A stretch of 64,000 bases of DNA from Bradyrhizobium sp. MOS002. GTDB taxonomy: Bacteria > Pseudomonadota > Alphaproteobacteria > Rhizobiales > Xanthobacteraceae. The stretch covers positions 496,001 through 560,000 of the forward strand of contig NZ_PYFX01000004.1 of assembly GCF_003020115.1 (NCBI RefSeq), given 5' to 3'. Shown piece by piece: positions 58,925-64,000 of the stretch. The notes beneath the pieces were generated by a model that ran no database searches, was not told the origin of the DNA, and was given only the letters and a program-made list of their open reading frames with translations. The translations under genes and the position numbers were made by a program. How positions within the stretch are numbered: position 1 is the stretch's first letter; each line of letters opens with the position of its first letter.

Positions 58925-58988
58925 GCAGGCTCGTTTTCGTCGAGCCTGCCCGGACCGCGTTCCCTTTCGGGAGCGCGGTCTTTTTTTT
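58925..58988 (+). terminator. Two tandem hairpins with a T8 tract
   Basis: First hairpin GCAGGCTCG/CGAGCCTGC (58925-58949); second GACCGCGTTCCC/GGGAGCGCGGTC (58953-58980) followed by eight T's. The second is a classical intrinsic terminator. Confidence 0.9.
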
Positions 58989-59133
58989 GGCGCAGCGAGT
59001 CATGATCACGTGCGGTTGTGTACGGCCGTTCAAAGCGAGTGTGATCTCTTTAATAGTTGCTTTGCAGATCGGGGCGCTTGATGCGGGCGCCGCTTATTGA
59101 GCAGCCAAGAATCATTTTCATAATGGAGTAGTC

Positions 59134-59280
59134 ATGCCCGTTGCACAGAAAGTCGTTGTTGCAAGCGTCACGCCGCGCGCGTTCATTCTCAAGCACATCG
59201 CGTTGTTCGCAGCCGCCGCGCTGTTCGTGTTCGTGCTCAGCCTGACGTATGGGCTCGATCTCAGCCCGGGATTTTTCTGA
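59134..59280 (+). CDS. Small membrane protein, 48 aa
   Basis: ATG 59134 (GGAG upstream) to TGA 59280. PVAQKVVVASVTPRAFILKH precedes a single hydrophobic helix (IALFAAAALFVFVLSLTYGL), ending DLSPGFF. Too short for standard calls. N-in, C-out topology is likely given the lysines. Function unknown. Confidence 0.65.
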   Translation: MPVAQKVVVASVTPRAFILKHIALFAAAALFVFVLSLTYGLDLSPGFF

Positions 59281-59369
59281 GCAAGGCGCGCCGGCGTCTC
59301 TCGCTTGCGTGCCAGCCTTGCAGGCACATGGGTTGAGCCACGGCCTTTCTCGGCGTACCGCTTTGTCCC

Positions 59370-60290
59370 ATGGATCAGCGGACGAGCGGCGCTGACGCTC
59401 CCACACAAAAGAACGATGCGGCGCCGGCGCTTGTCGGCGTGCTCTGCGGCCTCGCGGCGGCAGTGTTCTGGGCGCTCGGCTTTGCCGGCACGCGGCACGG
59501 CCTCAAGGTCGGCTTCACGCCGGTCGATCTGCTGGTGCATCGCTATGTCTGGTCCGGCATCGCGTTCCTGCCGCTGGTGATACGCGGCGGGATCTCCGAT
59601 CTCTGCGGCATCGGCTGGGGCAGGGGCCTTGCGCTGATGGTGCTCGGCGGCCCGGTGATGTCGCTGATCTCCTACACCGGTTTTCTGTTCGTGCCGCTCG
59701 GCCATGGCAGCGTGATCCAGCCCTCCTGCGCGACGCTCGGCGGTCTGCTGCTCGCGGCCCTGTTCCTGAAGGAGCATGTCTCCGCGTCGCGCATCGCCGG
59801 CGCCGTCGTCATCGTCGGCGGGCTCGGCGTGATCGGCGCGGAATCGATCGGTCATATCGGCGCCGACGGCGTGCTCGGCGATCTGACCTTCGTGCTGACC
59901 GGATTGATGTTCGCAGGTTTCGGTGCGCTGCTGCGCCACTGGCGTGTCTCCGCCGTGTCGGCCGCGCTCGTCATCAACGTGCTGTCGCTGTTGCTGCTGC
60001 CGATCTACCTCATGACCGGCGGGCTCGCGCGGATCGCGGCGATCGGTATCGGAGAGAACGCGATCCAGGCGCTGGCACAGGGCGTGCTCGCCGGCCCCGC
60101 CGCGCTTTATCTGTTCGCCGTTTCGGTCCAGCGCCTCGGCGTCGCCCGCGCCGCCGTTGTCCCCGCCTGCGTGCCGGCGCTGACGGTGATCACCGGCTGG
60201 CTCCTGCTCGGCGAGCCGCCGACACTGTTGCAGACGGCGGGATTGGTGACGGTGCTGTGCGGATTCTATCTGGCGCAGAGGCAGCGATAG
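59370..60290 (+). CDS. EamA/DMT-family exporter, 306 aa
   Basis: Ten membrane helices in two EamA repeats. The first (LVGVLCGLAAAVFWALGFAG ... GAVVIVGGLGVIGAE) and second (LTFVLTGLMFAGFGALLRHW ... GLVTVLCGFYLAQR) show the family's G-rich endings, and VIQPSCATLGGLLLAALFLK carries the usual P-x-x-A motif. It exports metabolites or drugs; substrate unknown. ATG 59370 lies 90 nt after the small membrane protein. Confidence 0.9.
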   Translation: MDQRTSGADAPTQKNDAAPALVGVLCGLAAAVFWALGFAGTRHGLKVGFTPVDLLVHRYVWSGIAFLPLVIRGGISDLCGIGWGRGLALMVLGGPVMSLISYTGFLFVPLGHGSVIQPSCATLGGLLLAALFLKEHVSASRIAGAVVIVGGLGVIGAESIGHIGADGVLGDLTFVLTGLMFAGFGALLRHWRVSAVSAALVINVLSLLLLPIYLMTGGLARIAAIGIGENAIQALAQGVLAGPAALYLFAVSVQRLGVARAAVVPACVPALTVITGWLLLGEPPTLLQTAGLVTVLCGFYLAQRQR

Positions 60291-60312
60291 ATCGCAAGCC
60301 TCCGGACCGCGC

Positions 60313-60498
60313 TTACCATTCGATGGTGGTAAACTTGACGCCGCGGCCGGTCAGCTCCCGCCCGAGCCGCTCGGCGCGCTCGCTGGCGGATTTCCCCAGC
60401 AGCCGATACCTGCCTCCGAGCGCCTTGTCGGCGGCAACCTGATGCCGGATGTTTTCGTACAATCGCAAAACGGCCTGATCGCTCAGATTGTAGAACAT
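60313..60498 (-). CDS. Small helical hypothetical protein, 61 aa
   Basis: ATG 60498, chosen because the product MFYNLSDQAVLRLYENIRHQ starts as in a known-looking small family (VAADKALGGRYRLLGKSASE, RAERLGRELTGRGVKFTTIE). Longer frames are out of character. Soluble, no signal. Role unknown. Confidence 0.65.
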   Translation of the reverse strand: MFYNLSDQAVLRLYENIRHQVAADKALGGRYRLLGKSASERAERLGRELTGRGVKFTTIEW

Positions 60499-60716
60499 GT
60501 CGTCGGTCGGGTCTGGCCTAAGCGCGTCCCCCGTTGGCGGTCCTCGCAGAGCGGCCTCCCTGAAATTGGTCGTGCGGATATCGACCGATAGGGTACCGGT
60601 CTGGCGCAGCGGCGTATGTCCACTTTTGATCACTGGGACATGCCTGCTGGCAGCGGGCTGACCGATCACCCCACCGGTCGGGGAAAAAGCCGGCGCGGCG
60701 AGCCCGGGGCCGCGGC

Positions 60717-61067
60717 TTACGCCTTCCTCACGAACTCCGATTTCAGATTCATCGCGCCGATGCCGTCGATCTTGCAGGCGATGTCGTGGCCGTCGGTGGC
60801 GTCCTGCAGGCGGATGTTGCGGACCTTGGTGCCGCCCTTGACGACGGAGGAGGAGCCCTTGACCTTGAGATCCTTGATCACGATGACGCTATCGCCGTCG
60901 GCGAGCGCATTGCCGTTGGCATCGCGCACGCCGGCCTCGTGCGCGGCGTCCGCGGCGGCCTCCGCCGCGCCGCTCCATTCATGGCCGCATTCCGGGCAGA
61001 CCCAGAGACCGCGATCCTGATAGGCGTGCTCGGAGTTGCAGGTCGGACATTTCATCGCGTCGGTCAT
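60717..61067 (-). CDS. phnA: PhnA/YjdM-type zinc ribbon protein, 116 aa
   Basis: ATG 61067. [20 protein letters not shown] followed by PECGHEW is a four-cysteine zinc ribbon, and [38 protein letters not shown] follow. This is the PhnA/YjdM family, once linked to phosphonate use but of unclear role. Full length. Confidence 0.92.
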   Translation of the reverse strand: MTDAMKCPTCNSEHAYQDRGLWVCPECGHEWSGAAEAAADAAHEAGVRDANGNALADGDSVIVIKDLKVKGSSSVVKGGTKVRNIRLQDATDGHDIACKIDGIGAMNLKSEFVRKA

Positions 61068-61261
61068 CGTATGCCTCGTCGCCCGTCACGGGCGCGCCGC
61101 ACGCTTTCCGCCGGAAAAGATGGATTGGGAGCAAATCCTTTACCATGGCTTCCAGTCCTGGTCGAACCCAGGAAAACTTAGGAGTTCGGGAAAAATTCTG
61201 CGGTATCGAGGTCCGGAATTTGCGGCTGCGTCCGACGTCGCCGCGCAAGGAGCGTCCCGTC

Positions 61262-61798
61262 ATGAGCGAGCATCGCGCCGCAGTCAGACATCACACGTTG
61301 CGGACCGGCATTGTCGAGTTCGACAACGGCACCGGCAAGATCATCAGTGCCCCCTGCAAGATCCGCGATGTCTCGGGCACCGGCGCGCGTCTCGGCCTCA
61401 ATGCCTCGCTCTGGGTCGCCGAGCAGTTCACGCTGGTCTTCAGCAGCGGACTGCGCAAGGACTGCCGGGTCGCCTGGCGCAAGGGCAGGCTGATCGGCAG
61501 CGCGTTCGCGGAGGGCTATGCGAGCGCGGACGAGCAGGCCGTCATGATGACCGCGGACGAGCAGTCGAGGCACCGGCTCGGGATCGGTGCGCGTATCAAG
61601 GCTGCACGCGAAAAGCGCGGCTACACGCAAGGCCAGCTCGCCGAGCTCATCGGCGCCACGCCCGCCTTCGTGTCGCTGGCCGAGCAGGGCGAGGCGGACC
61701 TTCCGCTCTACCAGCTGATGCACATCGCCGATCTCCTGATGGTCGGCCTCGACGGGCTCGTCGCGGGAGCGGTGCCTGAGGACGTCGACGCGGCGTAA
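61262..61798 (+). CDS. PilZ-like plus HTH (XRE) fusion protein, 178 aa
   Basis: ATG 61262; longer frames lack a ribosome binding site. The N-terminal half (about 1-95) has RHHTLRTGIVEFDNG, then CKIRDVSGTGARLGLN, a DxSxxG motif as in PilZ domains, and FSSGLRKDCRVAWRKGRLIG. The C-terminal half (about 105-170) is a Cro/CI-type HTH: LGIGARIKAAREKRGYTQGQ, LAELIGATPAFVSLAEQGEA. The RxxxR of c-di-GMP binders is only partly seen (RHHTLR), so nucleotide binding is unsure. It may couple a second messenger to DNA binding. Confidence 0.8.
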   Translation: MSEHRAAVRHHTLRTGIVEFDNGTGKIISAPCKIRDVSGTGARLGLNASLWVAEQFTLVFSSGLRKDCRVAWRKGRLIGSAFAEGYASADEQAVMMTADEQSRHRLGIGARIKAAREKRGYTQGQLAELIGATPAFVSLAEQGEADLPLYQLMHIADLLMVGLDGLVAGAVPEDVDAA

Positions 61799-61810
61799 TC
61801 GGCGCCGCCG

Positions 61811-62045
61811 CAAAACAAAAACGTCGAAAACAACCCCATGCACAGTAGAAATCCCGAGGGATTTCAGAGTGTTGTAAATCCGAAAATTGGTGGTGTCGGG
61901 CCGTAGCCCGGGTGAGCGAAGCGATACCCGGGAACGCCGCCAGCAGGGTCCCGGATGTCGCTTCGCCCATCCGGGCTACGGGCCTACGCGCCTCGCGTCG
62001 ACTTCGGCGATACCGAATCGAATTTGACTCGTCGGGCAAAACAGG
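61811..62045. repeat. Dispersed repeat, right copy, containing a nested REP
   Basis: Left boundary CAACCCCATGCACAGTAG at 61831-61848 and right boundary GTCGGGCAAAACAGG at 62031-62045 match the 371-494 copy. Between them lies a REP palindrome (61903-61979), which the left copy lacks. Confidence 0.75.
61903..61979. repeat. REP-like palindrome nested in the dispersed repeat
   Basis: GTAGCCCGGGTGAGCGAAGC and ...GTCGCTTCGCCCATCCGGGC ending in TAC face each other, the same family as 34669 and 63584. Confidence 0.8.
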
Positions 62046-62102
62046 GGCAGTATGGATGATGGCGCCGCTGGAAGCTGGTGCCTCGCCGGGCCGTGGGGCG
62101 AC

Positions 62103-62747
62103 ATGCCGAAGACACCAAAAAGAAAACTGAAGACCTACCAGACCTCGCTCGGCTTCTACGACCAGGCGATCGCCGCGCCCTCGATGAAGGCGGCGCTGGA
62201 CGCCTGGGGCGCCAGGTCGAATCTGTTTCACCAGGGCGCCGCGAAGGAGACCGACGACCCCGACATCGTCGCGGCCACCATGGGGAAGCCGGGCGTGGTG
62301 CTCAGGCGTCCAGTCGGATCGGACGGGGCGTTCACCGAGCATTCAGCGCTGCCGACCGATCTCGCTGACGACGCGGCCAAGCCAAAAAAGTCCAAAGCGG
62401 AGTCCAAGCCGAAAAAGCGTCCGGTGAAAGCCGCAAAGCAACCATCCCGCAAGATCGACGATCAACAGGCGCGCAAGGCCGCCGCGGCCTTCGCGAAGGA
62501 AGAGAAGCGGCGGGAAGCCGAGCGCCGCAAGGAGGAGGCCGCCCGCGCCAAGGAGCGCGCGCGTCGCGAGAAAGCGGTCGCGAGCGCGCAGGCGGCGCTG
62601 GACGAGGCGAGGCGGGAGCACGACGCGCGGGCGGAGGCGATCGAAGCGGAACGCGCCGCGCTCGGTGAGCGCGCCGAGGTCGAGCAGAGCCGTTGGGACA
62701 AGCAGAGGACGAAGCTGGCGGAGGCTGTGCGTCGCGCGCGGGAGTAA
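62103..62747 (+). CDS. Hypothetical protein with charged coiled-coil tail, 214 aa
   Basis: ATG 62103. The first 90 residues are LKTYQTSLGFYDQAIAAPSM, KAALDAWGARSNLFHQGAAK and PDIVAATMGKPGVVLRRPVG, a compact region typical of a rhizobial family (TolA-like in automatic annotation). The rest is an Ala/Glu/Arg-rich coiled coil (KEEKRREAERRKEEAARAKE). Soluble. Role unknown. Confidence 0.75.
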   Translation: MPKTPKRKLKTYQTSLGFYDQAIAAPSMKAALDAWGARSNLFHQGAAKETDDPDIVAATMGKPGVVLRRPVGSDGAFTEHSALPTDLADDAAKPKKSKAESKPKKRPVKAAKQPSRKIDDQQARKAAAAFAKEEKRREAERRKEEAARAKERARREKAVASAQAALDEARREHDARAEAIEAERAALGERAEVEQSRWDKQRTKLAEAVRRARE

Positions 62748-62836
62748 ATGCCCGGCCATGCGTGCCGCGTCGTCGTCATCAGCGGCGAGATCGCGGTTCC
62801 GTGCCTATATGGACTGAAGTCCCCTATAGGTCTGCC

Positions 62837-63163
62837 ATGCCTGAAGATCCTTCGAATCTCAAAAGCCCGATGATCGTGCGCCCGCGCCGCGCGGCGCCGG
62901 TCCTGGTGTGCCGCAAGTGCCTCAAGCGCAGCAACGAGGGCCGCGACGTCAGGCGTGCGCTGAAATCCGAACTGAAGGCGAACAAGCGCGACGGCACCAA
63001 GCCGGCCAAGCTGATCGTGACCGGATGCTTCGGCCTTTGTCCGAAACAATCGATCGTGATCGCGAGCGGCGCGAGCTTGGCGCGGCAGGAATATGTGCTG
63101 GTTGCGGATCGCGATCAGGTGCCGCGGGCGCTCGCGCTGTTGGATGGCAAGCCCGGCACGTGA
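62837..63163 (+). CDS. Thioredoxin-like (2Fe-2S) ferredoxin-type protein, 108 aa
   Basis: ATG 62837. LVCRKCLKRSNEGRDVRRAL and VTGCFGLCPKQSIVIASG supply four cysteines in the C-x2-C ... C-x3-C spacing of the thioredoxin-like [2Fe-2S] ferredoxin family, shorter than usual. It would carry an electron to an unknown partner. Upstream is TAGGTCTGCC without a strong ribosome binding site. Confidence 0.7.
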   Translation: MPEDPSNLKSPMIVRPRRAAPVLVCRKCLKRSNEGRDVRRALKSELKANKRDGTKPAKLIVTGCFGLCPKQSIVIASGASLARQEYVLVADRDQVPRALALLDGKPGT

Positions 63164-63283
63164 CGGTCGCGCTGCGCCGACACGACGGGACGGCCGGCAT
63201 CGGTCATTCCGGCAAAGCTTGATTGCAAATTCGCTTGCCTTGCCTGGCGTCCTTTTGCACTCTGGCGGGAAGGAGACCAACGC

Positions 63284-63559
63284 ATGAAGATCATGACTGT
63301 CGCGTGTTCGCTCGGAACCGCCCTGGTGCTGTGCAATCTCGGGATATCGGATGCCGAAGCCCGGACGCGGAAGGCTCGAGTGGTGGATGAACAACGGCTG
63401 AGGGTGGATGTCCCCGTGCTCAGGCCGACGCCGTGGGATTACAATATCGTTCCGCGCTATCGTTATCGCCCGGAAGACGACCGGGTCGATCCCTACGGCC
63501 CGCCTTTGGTGTCGTCGTATGTCCGCTATGAGGGCTGGCGCTGGCCGTATTGGTGGTGA
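63284..63559 (+). CDS. Secreted hypothetical protein, 91 aa
   Basis: ATG 63284 with GGAAGGAG upstream. Signal KIMTVACSLGTALVLCNLGI cut near SDAEA. The mature part is Arg/Pro/Tyr-rich (RPTPWDYNIVPRYRYRPEDD, ...SSYVRYEGWRWPYWW). Such 'RYRPEDDR' proteins are common in Bradyrhizobium. Function unknown. Confidence 0.7.
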   Translation: MKIMTVACSLGTALVLCNLGISDAEARTRKARVVDEQRLRVDVPVLRPTPWDYNIVPRYRYRPEDDRVDPYGPPLVSSYVRYEGWRWPYWW

Positions 63560-63583
63560 GCTGACGCGGGACTGATGGGCGTC

Positions 63584-63688
63584 CGTAGCCCGGATGGAGC
63601 GAAGCGTAATCCGGGGCCGGACCATCCGCATCGCGTGACCGCCTGCATGGCACGAATCCCGGATTGCGCTTCGCTCCATCCGGGCTAC
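63584..63688. repeat. REP-like palindrome pair
   Basis: GTAGCCCGGATGGAGCGAAG then CGTAATCCGGGG, 43 nt, then the inverted copy ending CTCCATCCGGGCTAC. Confidence 0.85.
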
Positions 63689-63692
63689 TTTC

Positions 63693-64000
63693 TCAACCGC
63701 CGTCATCCGCAGCCAGCCGCACAAACTGCCGCTTCATCGCGTTGACCCTGGCGACGTAGCTCGCGACCAGGTGATCGCCGCAGCGCTCGTCGGCGATCAT
63801 CGCAAACTTGCGGCGTGCGTAGGCCGTGGCGGGACCGGCGCCGCAGAGATGGATGAAGGCGGCGAGATCCTGCCTCTCGCGCGCACCCGCTTTCACATCG
63901 CCCGCGCGGGTTAAGACATCAGCGACATTGCGGTCCAGATACACCGATGCCAGCTCGATGGCGTGGCTCGGGATCGCGCGGACATAGAAGAAGTGAGAGC
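63693..64000 (-). CDS. C-terminal part of an unidentified protein
   Basis: The minus frame runs off the right edge and ends at 63693-63695. The visible 102 residues include SHFFYVRAIPSHAIELASVY, LDRNVADVLTRAGDVKAGAR and FAMIADERCGDHLVASYVAR, a helical region with an isolated cysteine. I cannot identify the family without the N-terminus. Confidence 0.55.
   Translation of the reverse strand, partial: SHFFYVRAIPSHAIELASVYLDRNVADVLTRAGDVKAGARERQDLAAFIHLCGAGPATAYARRKFAMIADERCGDHLVASYVARVNAMKRQFVRLAADDGG

Noticed and set aside
1..64000. CRISPR array, tRNA or rRNA genes, transposase genes
   Set aside because: I looked for regularly spaced repeats, cloverleaf-like GTTCGA contexts and transposase motifs and saw none.

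Overview
The window looks like chromosomal DNA of a Bradyrhizobium-type alphaproteobacterium (Rhizobiales). I infer this from the high GC content, from families typical of that group (GrlR-like tandem proteins, DUF2336, DUF2778, DUF3551, DUF6894, PsiF-repeat and EamA proteins), from intergenic palindromes that read like known Bradyrhizobium repeats, and from perfect or near-perfect matches to alphaproteobacterial CtrA and EcfG binding patterns. This is recognition by eye; no database was searched.

Layout. Positions 1-11.3 kb form a sparse accessory region: a cytochrome c tail, a GrlR-like protein whose 3' part is duplicated around a VIT-family transporter and a cytochrome b561, a class III nucleotide cyclase, a membrane-anchored cyclic-nucleotide-binding protein and a Crp/Fnr regulator. 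Between these lie many tiny orphan genes (50-90 codons), several of them too short for ordinary gene callers, and gene remnants. 11.4-15.3 kb is a three-gene periplasmic molybdenum hydroxylase operon with its own c-type cytochrome. 15.5-24.7 kb holds separate enzymes: multicopper oxidase, ABC-F ATPase, GDPD phosphodiesterase, metallo-beta-lactamase fold hydrolase, asparaginase, PsiF protein, alpha/beta hydrolase, nitroreductase. 24.7-27.3 kb is a signalling operon (DUF2336, PilZ, HD-GYP). 27.6-34.7 kb has an AraC regulator, an FMN reductase, a chemoreceptor, DUF1810, an L,D-transpeptidase-like DUF2778 protein and an orphan TRAP binding protein. 34.8-41.1 kb is a TetR-controlled NitT/TauT-type ABC transporter fused into an operon with a DHDPS-family lyase, an acetyltransferase and an epimerase. 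41.3-43.2 kb is minCDE. 43.3-64 kb mixes small envelope and secreted proteins, a MarR-controlled aromatic monooxygenase, a methyltransferase/TetR pair, PdxY, an M15 peptidase, a Flp pilin, a DMT exporter, PhnA, a PilZ-HTH fusion and a ferredoxin.

Most interesting signal. Four unrelated tiny orphan genes (starts at 8148, 8668, 9884 minus and 11018 minus) share the same roughly 70-nt 5' leader. Each leader can form a first stem (TCRCCG with CGGYGA, with compensatory changes) and a second hairpin in which an invariant GCTCCC segment pairs with the ribosome binding site. This looks like a multi-copy translational control element that I do not recognise as a named RNA family.

Regulatory signals read directly from the sequence: a perfect CtrA box before minC and two more (44763, 47467); two perfect EcfG general-stress promoters (43261, 50216); paired TetR operators around the ABC operon regulator; palindromic operators for the MarR and second TetR regulators; and several strong terminators.
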